DNA of 62,436 bases from Microbacterium sp. 18062 (GCF_902706225.1 NZ_CACSKB010000023.1:1-62436); one strand, 5' to 3'. Positions 25,692 to 34,135 are shown, numbered from the stretch's first letter. Made by a program: numbers and translations. The notes: generated from the sequence alone by a model not told the origin.

Positions 25692-27232
25692 GAAGCACCC
25701 GACGATCGATCCGCGGTCTCGTGATCGCGGCGGTGGCCGCCGCATCCGTCGCCCTCTCCGGGTGCTCGTTCATCACCGACGAGCCGACGCTGCCCTCCTC
25801 GAGTGCGACGCCGGATGTCTCGGGCGTCGATGAGGAGCTGGTTCCCTTCTACGGGCAGGAGCTCGCCTGGTCCTCGTGCGGCACGGACTTCGACTGCGCG
25901 ACCGTGCGCGCCCCTCTCGACTGGGACGACCCCACGGCGGGCGACATCGAGCTCTCGGTGATCCGTCAGCGGGCGACCGACGGCGAGGCCGAGGGGTCGT
26001 TGCTCACGAACCCGGGTGGGCCCGGCGCGAGCGGCGTGGATCTCATCCGCAGCTCGATCGACTTCGCCGTCGGCACGTCGCTGCAGGAGAACTACGACGT
26101 GATCGGGTTCGACCCGCGCGGTGTCGGCGAGTCCACGGCGGTGCGCTGCTTCGATGCGGCCGACATGGACGCCTACCTGTTCGACATCCCCGCCGCGGAG
26201 CGCGGCAGCCAGGAGTGGAACGACGAGCTGACCGCGCGGAGCGTCGAGTTCGCGGAGGCCTGCGACGCGAACAGCGAGGGGATCCTGCCGTACATCACGA
26301 CCGTGCAGGCGGCCCGCGACATGGATCTGCTTCGGGCCGTGCTCGGCGATGAGAAGCTCAACTACCTGGGCTACTCGTACGGCACGTTCCTCGGCGCGAC
26401 GTACGCGGACCTCTACCCCGAGCGGGTGGGCCGGCTCGTGCTGGACGGGGCGATCGATCCGCAGACCTCCGAGCTCGAGGTGTCCACGACCCAGGGGATC
26501 GGATTCGAATCGGCGCTGCGGGCCTACATGACCGACTGCCTGCGATCGAGCGACTGTCCCTTCGCCGGCACGGTGGACGACGCGATGGCCGATCTCGGGA
26601 CGCTGCTCGCCAGCGTCGACCGCAGTCCGCTGCCGAACACGGACGGGCGCCAGCTGGGCGCGGACTCCCTGCTGACCGGCATCATCGCCGCGCTCTACTC
26701 CGAGAGCAGCTGGTCGTATCTCACGACCGCCCTCGGCAACGCGCTGCAGGGGAACCCCGCGACGGCCTTCCAGCTCGCCGACTTCTACTACGCGCGCACC
26801 GGCGGCCAGTACGACGACAACTCGACGGAGGCGTTCTCCGCGTACAACTGCATGGACTACCCCGACGATTCGACGCCCGAGCAGGAGGCGGCTGCGGCCG
26901 TGCTGCTCGCCGAGAAGGCACCGACCGTGGCCCCGTACTGGATGTCGGATGTCGACGGCTGCGCCGCGTGGCCCACCGCGCCCACCGGCACCCGTGGGGC
27001 GCTGACCGCGACGGGGGCGGACCCCATCCTGGTGATCGGCACGACGGGTGATCCCGCGACCCCGTACGAATGGTCGGTCGCGCTCGCGGATCAGCTCGCC
27101 TCGGGTGTGCTGATCACCCGCGTGGGCGAGGGGCACACCGGCTACAACAAGGGCAATACGTGCGTCGACGAGGCCGTGGAGGCGTATTTCGTCGACGGCA
27201 CCGTGCCGCAGGACGGACTGCGCTGCGAGTGA
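25688..27232 (+). CDS. Alpha/beta-hydrolase lipoprotein, tripeptidyl aminopeptidase-like
   Basis: A 514-residue exported hydrolase of the TAP/SlpD/CaeA group, which removes short peptides or ester groups outside the cell. The signal peptide ends in a lipobox LSGC with Cys26. The catalytic triad is Ser230 in GYSYGT, Asp455 in GTTGDPATP and His483 in GEGHTGY; NPGGPGASG (about residue 108) forms the oxyanion region. Several cysteines suggest disulfides. It overlaps holB by four bases, a positional pattern seen in other actinobacteria. Confidence 0.88.
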   Translation: MRSTRRSIRGLVIAAVAAASVALSGCSFITDEPTLPSSSATPDVSGVDEELVPFYGQELAWSSCGTDFDCATVRAPLDWDDPTAGDIELSVIRQRATDGEAEGSLLTNPGGPGASGVDLIRSSIDFAVGTSLQENYDVIGFDPRGVGESTAVRCFDAADMDAYLFDIPAAERGSQEWNDELTARSVEFAEACDANSEGILPYITTVQAARDMDLLRAVLGDEKLNYLGYSYGTFLGATYADLYPERVGRLVLDGAIDPQTSELEVSTTQGIGFESALRAYMTDCLRSSDCPFAGTVDDAMADLGTLLASVDRSPLPNTDGRQLGADSLLTGIIAALYSESSWSYLTTALGNALQGNPATAFQLADFYYARTGGQYDDNSTEAFSAYNCMDYPDDSTPEQEAAAAVLLAEKAPTVAPYWMSDVDGCAAWPTAPTGTRGALTATGADPILVIGTTGDPATPYEWSVALADQLASGVLITRVGEGHTGYNKGNTCVDEAVEAYFVDGTVPQDGLRCE

Positions 27233-27272
27233 TCCGAGCGACCCCGGTCGCTGCTCTTCGCCTCGTCGCTTG

Positions 27273-27287
27273 CGCTCCTCGCTCAGG
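27273..27287 (-). repeat. Copy B of a dispersed intergenic repeat
   Basis: The reverse complement of 27273-27287 reads CCTGAGCGAGGAGCG, the same word as 5593-5607 and nearly as 30962-30975. The surrounding 27250-27320 is rich in related partial inverted repeats (GAGCGCAGCGAGACGAAGCG). Confidence 0.6.
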
Positions 27288-27388
27288 GACCGCGAGCGCA
27301 GCGAGACGAAGCGTGAGGGCTTTCGCTTCAGCTGCTCCGCGCCCCTGGCGGGGCACTCCGCCCCCCGGAACCACCCACACCCTCGACC

Positions 27389-27444
27389 CCGTGTCTCACT
27401 TGTACAGCCGGAAACCCCGACCGACCTGCACAAGCGAGACACGG
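27389..27444. repeat. Intergenic inverted repeat between the TAP-like hydrolase and metI
   Basis: CCGTGTCTCACTTGTACAG at 27389-27407 pairs with 27426-27444 in a 19-bp stem with two mismatches and an 18-base loop. It lies between convergent genes. Size and loop resemble the 3991-4044 element; the arm sequence differs. Confidence 0.8.
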
Positions 27445-27477
27445 ATCCGGGACGACCGCCGTCGGGAGACTTTCGGG

Positions 27478-28137
27478 TCAGCGGCGGAGTACGCGGCGGG
27501 CGAGGGCGTTGCCGAAGAACTGCACGCCCTGCACGATGACGATGATGATGAGCACGGCCGCCCACGTCACGACCGGGTTGAACTGACGGAAGCCGTACAC
27601 GATGGCGAACTGGCCGAGGCCGCCCGCGGCGACCGCGCCGGCCATCGCGGTCATGTCGACCAGCGCGACGACGATGAAGGTGTAGCCGAGGATCAGCGGC
27701 CCGAGCGCCTCGCGCGGCACGAGTCGGAAGAGGATGCGGGACCGGCTCGCGCCCGCCGCTCGAGCGGCCTCGATGACACCGGGGCGCACGGTCAGCAGGT
27801 TCTGCTCGACGATGCGGCTGATGGCGAACAGTGAGGCGATCGACACCGCGAACACCGCGAACTCGAGTCCGATGCCGCGGATGCCGAACGATCGCGCGAT
27901 GGGCTGCACGGCCACCAGCAGGATGATGAACGGGATCGGGCGGAAGGTGTTCACGATGACGTTGAGCACGCCGAACACCGCCCGATTGGGGAAGAGGCTG
28001 CCAGCCCGGGTCGCGTAGAGCGCGAGTCCGAGGACGAGGCCGCACAGCCCGCCGATGGCGAGAGCGAAGGTCGTGATGACGATCGTCTCGTACGTCGCCG
28101 TGAGCAGCTGGGGGAGGAGCTCGATGAGCCTATCCAC
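27478..28137 (-). CDS. metI: Methionine ABC transporter permease
   Basis: A 219-residue inner-membrane permease with about five transmembrane segments and the ABC-permease loop EAARAAGASRSRILFRLVPREALGP, characteristic of MetI. GTG at 28137 (VDRLIELLPQLL) is preferred over longer starts: GGAGGA lies six bases upstream, and the upstream in-frame sequence is an Arg/Ser-rich shadow of the metN tail. It overlaps metN by eight bases and is the last gene of metQNI. Confidence 0.92.
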   Translation of the reverse strand: MDRLIELLPQLLTATYETIVITTFALAIGGLCGLVLGLALYATRAGSLFPNRAVFGVLNVIVNTFRPIPFIILLVAVQPIARSFGIRGIGLEFAVFAVSIASLFAISRIVEQNLLTVRPGVIEAARAAGASRSRILFRLVPREALGPLILGYTFIVVALVDMTAMAGAVAAGGLGQFAIVYGFRQFNPVVTWAAVLIIIVIVQGVQFFGNALARRVLRR

Positions 28138-29212
28138 GGTGGTCCTCCTTCTTCTCGACGAGTGTCTCTTCCTTCTTCTCGACGAGTGTCTCTTCGACGA
28201 GGGGCGCGTGGGCCGCGGCTTCGATGATGGCTTGGGAGACGGCATCCGGTTCGCCCGTCAGAGCGAGGGTGAGATGGCCGAACACGCGGCCGCGGATGTC
28301 GTTGATCCCGCCGTGGATGAGCTCGAAGCGCACGCCGTGACGCGACAGGGTTGCGAACACGTCGGCCTGCGTGACGTCGCCGTCGCGGATGGTGAACGTC
28401 ACGATGCGCCCCGGATGCCGCGTCTGCAGGGCCGCGAGCTGATCGCCCTGTGGCACGTCCTCGATGATGCTCGAGACGAAGCGGCGCGTCGCCGCATGCC
28501 GGGGCGCCGACAGCACGTCGAACACGGTGCCCTGTTCGATGATGCGGCCGGCCTCCATGACGACGACGCGATCGGCGAGGGTGCGGATGACGTCCATCTC
28601 GTGCGTGATGACGACGATCGTGACGCCGAGCTCCTGGTTGACGCGACCGAGGAGCGCGAGCACCTCCTGCGTGGTGTCGGGGTCGAGCGCGCTCGTGGCC
28701 TCGTCGGCGAGGAGGATGCGGGGGCTCGTGGCCAGGGCGCGAGCGATGCCGACGCGCTGCTTCTGGCCGCCCGACAGCTGCTCGGGGTGGTTCTTGGCCT
28801 TGTCGGAGAGCCCGACGAAGCTCAGCAGCTCTTTCACGCGGGACGCGATCTCGGCCTTGGGTCGCCCCGCGATCTCGAGCGGATAGGCGACGTTCTTCTC
28901 GACGGTGCGGGACTCGAAGAGATTGAACTGCTGGAAGATCATGCCGATGTCGCCGCGGAGTGTGCGCAGGTCGCGTTCTCGCAGACTTGTGATGTCGCGG
29001 CCGTCGATCTCGACGGATCCCGACGAGGGGGTCTCGAGCGCGTTGAGGAGGCGCAGCACCGTGCTCTTGCCGGCGCCGGAGTATCCGACGATCCCGACGA
29101 CCTCGCCCGCCGCGATGTCGAGATCGACGTCGTCCACTGCGACGACCGGCCGATCGTTCTTCGTCGCGGGCGGGAACGTCTTCGAGACGCCGGACAGACG
29201 GATGAGGGTCAT
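28130..29212 (-). CDS. metN: Methionine ABC transporter ATPase
   Basis: A 360-residue ATPase energising D/L-methionine uptake. Walker A GYSGAGKST, Q-loop FQQFNLF, signature LSGGQKQRVGIARAL, Walker B ILLADEATSALD and switch His in ITHEM are present, followed by a C-terminal NIL regulatory domain (about 270-345) that in relatives binds methionine to inhibit transport. The extreme C-terminus is extended by a duplicated EETLVEKKE unit encoded by a 24-bp tandem repeat. GAGGAG precedes the ATG. Confidence 0.94.
   Translation of the reverse strand: MTLIRLSGVSKTFPPATKNDRPVVAVDDVDLDIAAGEVVGIVGYSGAGKSTVLRLLNALETPSSGSVEIDGRDITSLRERDLRTLRGDIGMIFQQFNLFESRTVEKNVAYPLEIAGRPKAEIASRVKELLSFVGLSDKAKNHPEQLSGGQKQRVGIARALATSPRILLADEATSALDPDTTQEVLALLGRVNQELGVTIVVITHEMDVIRTLADRVVVMEAGRIIEQGTVFDVLSAPRHAATRRFVSSIIEDVPQGDQLAALQTRHPGRIVTFTIRDGDVTQADVFATLSRHGVRFELIHGGINDIRGRVFGHLTLALTGEPDAVSQAIIEAAAHAPLVEETLVEKKEETLVEKKEDHRG
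28146..28193. repeat. 24-bp perfect tandem duplication in the 3' end of metN
   Basis: Units 28146-28169 and 28170-28193 are identical and in frame, and duplicate nine residues (EETLVEKKE) at the MetN C-terminus. A third partial unit follows toward 28205. Likely a slippage-prone repeat. Confidence 0.9.
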
Positions 29213-29282
29213 GGCTTCGCTCCTCGGGGAAGACACACGTGTGCGGCCCACTCTAGGAGCGGGCCGCACACGTCGTTCATGC

Positions 29283-30179
29283 TTACTGGTTCGCGCGGAT
29301 GTCCGCCTCGACGTCGGCCAGCGACGCGACGAGCTCGTCGACCGGGGTCTTGACGAGTTCCGCGGTGCCGCCCGAGGCATCCTGGAGGCCGTCGGTGACG
29401 GCCGTGGTGTTCTGGAAGATCTCGACGAGCTTGAGGTACGTCGGGTTGTCGGCGTCAGCGGCGCGCGCTGCGAAGATGTTGATGTACGGCTGCGCGCTCG
29501 GGTCGGTCGGGTCGTCCGTCGCGATCGCGTCGTCGAAGTCCAGGCCTGCATCCTCGACGAAGTCGTTGTTGATGATGGCGGCCGCGACGTCGGGGAGCGA
29601 CGTCGCGGTCAGCGCGGCGTCGATCGCCTCGACGGTGACCTTCGAGCCCGGCTCGATGTCGGCGAGGGTCGAGAAGACGGAGCCGCCGTCCTTCAGCTCG
29701 ACCAGGCCCTGGGCCTGGAGGATGAGCAGGCCCCGTGCCTGGTTGCTGTCGTCGTCGGGGACGATCACCGTGGAGCCCTCGGGGATGTCGTCGACCGACT
29801 CGTACTGCGTCGAGTAGAGGCCGAGCGGGTAGATCGCCGTCGAGCCGATCGGCTGCAGGTCGTCGTCCGACGCGACGTTGTACGTCGCCAGGTAGATGAT
29901 GTGCTGGAACTGGTTGAGGTCGATCTCGCCCGCGGACAGCGCGGGGTTGGGCTGCGGGTACTCGGTGAAGTCGACCAGCTCGACCTCGATCCCCTCTTCG
30001 GCCGCGGCGTCGACGTAGGTCTCCCAGTAGGGATCGCCGGCGCCGACGACACCGATGCGCACGACCTCGTCGGATCCGCCGTCGGTGCTGCCTGCGTCGG
30101 ATCCGCCGGATGCGCAGCCTCCGAGCAGAAGGGCGAGGGGCAGGGCCAGCGCGGCCGCGGACAGGAACTTCTTGGACAT
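29283..30179 (-). CDS. metQ: Methionine-binding lipoprotein
   Basis: A 298-residue NlpA/MetQ family receptor. The signal peptide ends in LLGGC with Cys22 as the lipidated residue; then GVVGAGDPYWETY, LNQFQHIIYLATYN (the family reads lNanffqH), NDDSNQARGL and PYINIFAAR follow in family order. The start at 30179 gives a normal lipoprotein signal; the frame runs 25 codons further into the leader region. First gene of metQNI, with a structured leader upstream. Confidence 0.93.
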   Translation of the reverse strand: MSKKFLSAAALALPLALLLGGCASGGSDAGSTDGGSDEVVRIGVVGAGDPYWETYVDAAAEEGIEVELVDFTEYPQPNPALSAGEIDLNQFQHIIYLATYNVASDDDLQPIGSTAIYPLGLYSTQYESVDDIPEGSTVIVPDDDSNQARGLLILQAQGLVELKDGGSVFSTLADIEPGSKVTVEAIDAALTATSLPDVAAAIINNDFVEDAGLDFDDAIATDDPTDPSAQPYINIFAARAADADNPTYLKLVEIFQNTTAVTDGLQDASGGTAELVKTPVDELVASLADVEADIRANQ

Positions 30180-30204
30180 GTGGTGCTCCCAGGGTGGTGT
30201 CTGT

Positions 30205-30273
30205 GGCACCGGTCCGGCGGTCGTGACCGCCTCGCATGCTCTCGGAGAGCACACTCTGCCTCGTCGCGGTGCC
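30205..30273 (-). promoter_or_regulatory. Structured 5' leader of metQNI, possible three-way junction
   Basis: Between the metQ start and a possible minus-strand -10 (TAGCGT, 30281-30286) three helices nest. The closing stem GGCACCG/CGGTGCC (30205-30211 with 30267-30273) encloses hairpin GGCGGTC/GACCGCC (30216-30222 with 30225-30231) and hairpin TGCTCT/AGAGCA (30237-30242 with 30246-30251). The layout suggests a leader RNA. The SAM-I/SAM-IV core sequences are absent. It may instead include a protein operator, since the last hairpin is a near-palindrome. Confidence 0.4.
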
Positions 30274-30385
30274 GGTAGCGACGCTACGTGACGCGGTTCC
30301 GTGGCGGCGAATCACCCGTCACACGCGTTCACAGCGCCGCGGATGTCGCGGCCCCGACCGGTTCGCGGGTCCCTGCCGGAGCATG

Positions 30386-30391
30386 TAAGAT
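30386..30391 (+). promoter_or_regulatory. -10 box of tRNA-Thr
   Basis: TAAGAT lies 30 bases before the tRNA 5' end and fits TANNNT. Confidence 0.5.
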
Positions 30392-30421
30392 CGTGGATCG
30401 TGCAACGCGAAAGCGGAGCGC

Positions 30422-30494
30422 GCCACCTTAGCTCAGACGGCAGAGCGATTCACTCGTAATGAATAGGTCAAGGGTTCGATTCCCTTAGGTGGCT
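30422..30494 (+). tRNA. tRNA-Thr (anticodon CGT)
   Basis: A 73-base cloverleaf. The acceptor stem is GCCACCT/AGGTGGC with discriminator T, the D-arm contains TAGCTCAGACGGCAGAGC, the anticodon stem ATTCA/TGAAT encloses loop CTCGTAA (anticodon CGT, reading ACG), and the T-arm is AAGGG TTCGATT CCCTT. CCA is not encoded. Own promoter and terminator. Confidence 0.95.
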
Positions 30495-30502
30495 CCGAGG
30501 TG

Positions 30503-30532
30503 AAGCGGGGTCCGGGCGGACCCCGCTTTCTT
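30503..30532 (+). terminator. Terminator of tRNA-Thr
   Basis: AAGCGGGGTCC (30503-30513) and GGACCCCGCTT (30518-30528) form a perfect 11-bp stem with a 4-base loop, followed by TCTTAT. Confidence 0.9.
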
Positions 30533-30551
30533 ATACCGGGGCGGAGCGCAG

Positions 30552-30944
30552 ATGGACGGCACTCTCGACATCCTGCTGGAGACGTTCACCTGGGTGGGCT
30601 TCGGTGCCGGTATGGTCCTCGCCGGGATCGCTCTCGTCGCCGCGCTTGCCGACGGCACGTGGCTGCCCGCATCCGCCGTCGTCGAGCCCGGGCCCGACGG
30701 TCGGGTCGCCCGATGGTTCACCCATGACGGGGGAGTGGGCGAGGCCCTGCTGTCGGCGAGTGACGAGCTGCACCTCGGGGCGGCCGACTCCGTACACCTC
30801 TTCTACCGGCCCGGCTCGAACCGCATCCGGTTCACACCTCGTTCGCCGCTCGTACGGGTGACAGGATGGCTCGCGGTGGGGTTGCTCGCCATCGGCGCGC
30901 TGTCGCTGATCGCGTCGCTCATCATCATGTTCGCCTCCGCCTGA
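30552..30944 (+). CDS. Small membrane protein of unknown function
   Basis: A 130-residue protein with two predicted transmembrane helices (about residues 13-34 and 104-128) flanking a ~70-residue polar domain (DGRVARWFTHDGGVGEALLS, RPGSNRIRFTPRSPLVRVTGW). I do not recognise a named family. The ATG has GGAGCG six bases upstream and the codon usage is normal for the window. It lies between tRNA-Thr and an MMPL transporter without clear operon structure. Confidence 0.7.
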   Translation: MDGTLDILLETFTWVGFGAGMVLAGIALVAALADGTWLPASAVVEPGPDGRVARWFTHDGGVGEALLSASDELHLGAADSVHLFYRPGSNRIRFTPRSPLVRVTGWLAVGLLAIGALSLIASLIIMFASA

Positions 30945-30961
30945 CTCTTCGCCATCGGGCA

Positions 30962-30975
30962 CTGAGCGAGGAGCG
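30962..30975 (+). repeat. Copy C of a dispersed intergenic repeat
   Basis: CTGAGCGAGGAGCG, 14 bases identical to copies at 5594-5607 and 27273-27286 (inverted), followed by GAAGCTCCGAGACGAAGG. It lies just after the small membrane-protein gene. Confidence 0.6.
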
Positions 30976-31025
30976 AAGCTCCGAGACGAAGGGGCGCGGA
31001 GCTCGTGCCCTCGATCGCGACGATT

Positions 31026-31044
31026 TAGCTAGATAAGCTAGATA
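31026..31044 (+). promoter_or_regulatory. Repeat operator overlapping the MMPL promoter and start
   Basis: AGCTAGATA occurs twice in direct tandem (31027-31035, 31036-31044), which also creates the inverted repeat TAGCT-AGATA-AGCTA (31026-31040). The -10 box TAAGCT (31034-31039) lies inside it, six bases before the ATG at 31046. A repressor bound here would block transcription of a leaderless transporter gene. The regulator is not identified. Confidence 0.6.
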
Positions 31045-31045
31045 C

Positions 31046-33379
31046 ATGCCGAAGAAGCCCCGCGCCGGATCGCTGCCCTCCCGCTGGCTGCGCATCGGCA
31101 TCCCGGTGCTGCTCGTGCTGATCTGGATCGTGGGCGGATCGGTCGGCGGGCCCTACTTCGGCAAGGTCGACGAGGTGGCGACGAACGACCGGTCCTCGTT
31201 CCTGCCGCAGAGCGCCGCAGCCACGCAGGTCGACGAGCGGCTCTCCGACTTCCTGGGCGACGACAGCATCCCCGCGGTCGTGGTCGTCGCCGGCGACGCG
31301 ACACTCACCGACGAGCAGCTCGCCGAGCTGCAGGCCGTCGTCGACGACGTCGCGGCACTCGACGGCGTGCTCGAGCGCGTCTCGCCGCCGATCGTCTCCG
31401 ACGACGGCGACGCCGCGCAGATCTTCGTGCCGATCGACAGCACGGGTGAGGTGCGGGAGATCGTCCAGGAGATCCGTGCCCTTCTCGGCGACGACCTGCC
31501 CGCGGGCCTCGAAGCATGGGTGACGGGACCGGCAGGGTTCACGTCGGATCTCGTCGAGGGCTTTCTCGGAATCGACGGGTTGCTCCTGATCGTGGCGCTG
31601 GCGGCGGTGTTCCTCATCCTGATCGTCGTCTACCGGTCGCCGTTGCTGCCGGTCCTCGTGCTCATGACCTCGATGTTCGCCCTGTGCGTGGCGCTGCTCA
31701 CCGTCTGGTGGCTCGCGAAGGCCGGGATCTTCGTGCTGAACGGGCAGGTGCAGGGCATCCTGTTCATCCTCGTGATCGGCGCCGCGACGGACTATGCGCT
31801 GCTCTACGTCGCACGGTACCGTGAGGCGGTCGCCGACGGAGCGGACCGCGGGGATGCGACGATGCGGGCGTGGCGCGGGGCGTTCGAACCGATCCTCGCC
31901 TCCGGCGGCACGGTCATCGCGGGGCTGCTCTGCTTGCTGCTCTCCGACCTCGCGAGCAATCGCGCGCTCGGGCCGATCGCCTCGATCGGCATCGCCTTCG
32001 CCATGCTGTCGGCGCTCACCTTCCTGCCGGCGCTCCTGGCGCTCGTCGGCCGAGCCGCGTTCTGGCCGTTCATCCCGACGCAGCCTGCGACCGAGATCTC
32101 CGCCGACCTCTCCCGGCCGGTGCGGGGCGTCTGGCCGCGGGTGGCGCGGTTCGTCGCCCGCCGGGCGAGGCCGGTCTGGATCATCAGCACGATCGTGCTG
32201 CTGGTGGGCGCCGCGGGCGTCACCCAGCTGAAGGCGGACGGCGTGCCGGCGAGCGACCTCGTGCTCGGCTACTCGGAGGCCCGCGACGGCCAGGACGTGC
32301 TGGCCGAGCACTTCGCCGCCGGCTCCGGGAGCCCCGTCTACGTGCTCGTCGGCGAGGACGCCGCGGCCGATGCCGTCGGGGTGCTCGAGAGCACCGCGGG
32401 GATCGACAGCGTGTCGATCGCGTCCGAGGACTCGCCCACCGGCCAGGCATCGGTGGCGGTCGAGGACGGGGAGCTCGCCCTCACCGCGGTCGGGCCACCC
32501 GGAACCGCCGGGCCCGCGCCCACGGTGTCGTCGAACGAGGTGCTGCTGGTCGCGACCCTCGCCGAGGCCGCCGACTCGCTCGCGGCGGAGGACACCATCC
32601 GGGACCTGCGCACGGGTCTCGACGACGGGCTCGGTGACGGAGCGGCGCTCGTCGGCGGACAGACCGCGATCGACGTCGACACGAACGACACGTCGATCCG
32701 GGATCGCACGGTGATCATCCCGGTGATCCTGGCGGTCGTGCTGGCGATCCTGATGCTGCTGCTGCGCTCGGTGCTCGCGCCGGTGCTGCTGGTGGTGAGC
32801 ACGGTGATCTCGTTCGGCACGGCGATGGGGGTGAGCGCGCTCGTGTTCGACCACCTACTCGGCTTCCCGGGTGCGGACCCCGCGGTGCCGCTCTACGGGT
32901 TCGTGTTCCTCGTCGCCCTCGGCATCGACTACAACATCTTCCTGATGTCGCGGGTGCGCGAGGAGTCGCTCCGGCGCGGCACCCGGCTCGGGATACGGCG
33001 GGGACTCGTCTCGACCGGCGGGGTGATCACGTCAGCGGGTCTCGTGCTGGCGGCGACCTTCGCCGCGCTGGGCGTCATCCCGATCCTCTTTCTCGCGCAG
33101 CTGGCGTTCATCGTCGCGTTCGGGGTCCTCCTCGACACGTTCGTCGTGCGGTCGCTGCTGGTGCCCGCGCTCGGCTACGACATCGGTCGTGCGATCTGGT
33201 GGCCGTCGAAGCTCTGGCGTGCGGGTCCCGAGACGCGTGCGGCGGACGGGACGCGTGCGGAGGACGCGGCGGATGCAGAGGGCGGGGCGGATGCGGCGCC
33301 GCATCCGGTCGATTCATCGGGTTCGCATCCGAGGGAGCAGATGACCCGGGCGGAGTACCGGCGTACGCTCGAGACATGA
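31046..33379 (+). CDS. MMPL-family (RND superfamily) membrane transporter
   Basis: A 777-residue exporter-like protein with the classic two-fold layout: TM1, a large extracytoplasmic domain, TM2-6 (about residues 175-345, with GAATDYALLYVARYREAV), then TM7, a second domain and TM8-12 (about 560-715, with ALGIDYNIFLMSRVREES). The two [G]xxxDY motifs are the proton-relay Asp-Tyr pairs of MmpL proteins. The C-terminal tail is a low-complexity Ala/Asp/Glu stretch. The substrate is unknown; relatives export lipids or drugs. It overlaps pncA by four bases and is preceded by an operator-like repeat. Confidence 0.9.
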   Translation: MPKKPRAGSLPSRWLRIGIPVLLVLIWIVGGSVGGPYFGKVDEVATNDRSSFLPQSAAATQVDERLSDFLGDDSIPAVVVVAGDATLTDEQLAELQAVVDDVAALDGVLERVSPPIVSDDGDAAQIFVPIDSTGEVREIVQEIRALLGDDLPAGLEAWVTGPAGFTSDLVEGFLGIDGLLLIVALAAVFLILIVVYRSPLLPVLVLMTSMFALCVALLTVWWLAKAGIFVLNGQVQGILFILVIGAATDYALLYVARYREAVADGADRGDATMRAWRGAFEPILASGGTVIAGLLCLLLSDLASNRALGPIASIGIAFAMLSALTFLPALLALVGRAAFWPFIPTQPATEISADLSRPVRGVWPRVARFVARRARPVWIISTIVLLVGAAGVTQLKADGVPASDLVLGYSEARDGQDVLAEHFAAGSGSPVYVLVGEDAAADAVGVLESTAGIDSVSIASEDSPTGQASVAVEDGELALTAVGPPGTAGPAPTVSSNEVLLVATLAEAADSLAAEDTIRDLRTGLDDGLGDGAALVGGQTAIDVDTNDTSIRDRTVIIPVILAVVLAILMLLLRSVLAPVLLVVSTVISFGTAMGVSALVFDHLLGFPGADPAVPLYGFVFLVALGIDYNIFLMSRVREESLRRGTRLGIRRGLVSTGGVITSAGLVLAATFAALGVIPILFLAQLAFIVAFGVLLDTFVVRSLLVPALGYDIGRAIWWPSKLWRAGPETRAADGTRAEDAADAEGGADAAPHPVDSSGSHPREQMTRAEYRRTLET
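33364..33369 (+). promoter_or_regulatory. Possible internal -10 box of pncA, leaderless arrangement
   Basis: TACGCT inside the end of the MMPL gene is six bases before the pncA ATG (33376); it may give pncA a start independent of the transporter operator. Confidence 0.45.
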
Positions 33380-33957
33380 GCACGGCACTGTTCATCGTCG
33401 ACGTCCAGAACGACTTCACCGAGCGCGGCGCCCTAGGGGTGGCCGGGGGCGACGAGGTCGCCGAACGCATCTCCCGCTACCTCGACGCGCACGCGGACGA
33501 CTACGAGATCGTGGTCGCCTCGCGCGACTGGCACGACGGGGACAACGACAACGGCGGGCACTTCGCCGCCGAGCCCGACTTCGTCGACACGTGGCCGGTG
33601 CACTGCGTCGGCGGCACGTACGGCGCCGAGTACGACGAGGTGTTCGACACCTCGCGGGTGACGCACCATCTCAAGAAGGGGCAGGGCAAGCCCGCCTACT
33701 CGCTGTTCGAGGGCGTCGCCGACGACGGCCGCACGGCGACCGAGCTGCTGGCGGAGCACGGCATCCTCGACATCGACGTCGTCGGCCTCGCCACGGACTA
33801 CTGCGTGCGGGCATCGGCCCTCGACGCGATCGCGGCCGGACGCCACGTGCGGATCTTCACCGACCTGATCGCGGGTGTGCACCCGGAATCCAGCGACGCG
33901 GCACTCGCCGAGATCGCCCACGCGGGCGCGGAGCTCCGGTCCTCGTCCGACATCTAG
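33376..33957 (+). CDS. pncA: Nicotinamidase
   Basis: Hydrolyses nicotinamide to nicotinate in NAD salvage (and pyrazinamide in mycobacteria). The 193-residue cysteine hydrolase has the triad Asp9 in FIVDVQNDF, Lys100 or Lys101 in HHLKKGQ, and Cys143 in ATDYCVRA, plus metal ligands Asp51 and His53 in SRDWHDGD and His62 in GGHF. The PVHCVGGTYGAEY segment is typical. The ATG at 33376 overlaps the MMPL stop (ATGA). Confidence 0.94.
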   Translation: MSTALFIVDVQNDFTERGALGVAGGDEVAERISRYLDAHADDYEIVVASRDWHDGDNDNGGHFAAEPDFVDTWPVHCVGGTYGAEYDEVFDTSRVTHHLKKGQGKPAYSLFEGVADDGRTATELLAEHGILDIDVVGLATDYCVRASALDAIAAGRHVRIFTDLIAGVHPESSDAALAEIAHAGAELRSSSDI

Positions 33958-34135
33958 GGTCGGCTGGCGGCCGTCGTCCGGTCGTTCGGCCGGCGTCGTC
34001 GCCGTAGCTCCTCCCACGACGTGCCTCATCGCGCGGAACGGGCAGGATCGTGGCGGCCAGGAGGAGTCTGGTGGCTCCGGGCAAGGCTCGCGCGGACATC
34101 GTGCCGGGATGCGCCTTACCGGGGGCGTGCGGCGC

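Noticed and set aside
30180..30300. SAM-I or SAM-IV riboswitch upstream of metQ
   Set aside because: Position is right, but the conserved core (GGCAACC and GAGGGA-type elements) is absent; kept only as an unclassified structured leader.
30422..30494. tRNA-Thr as an integration site of a genomic island
   Set aside because: No integrase gene, no repeated tRNA 3' end and no phage genes nearby.
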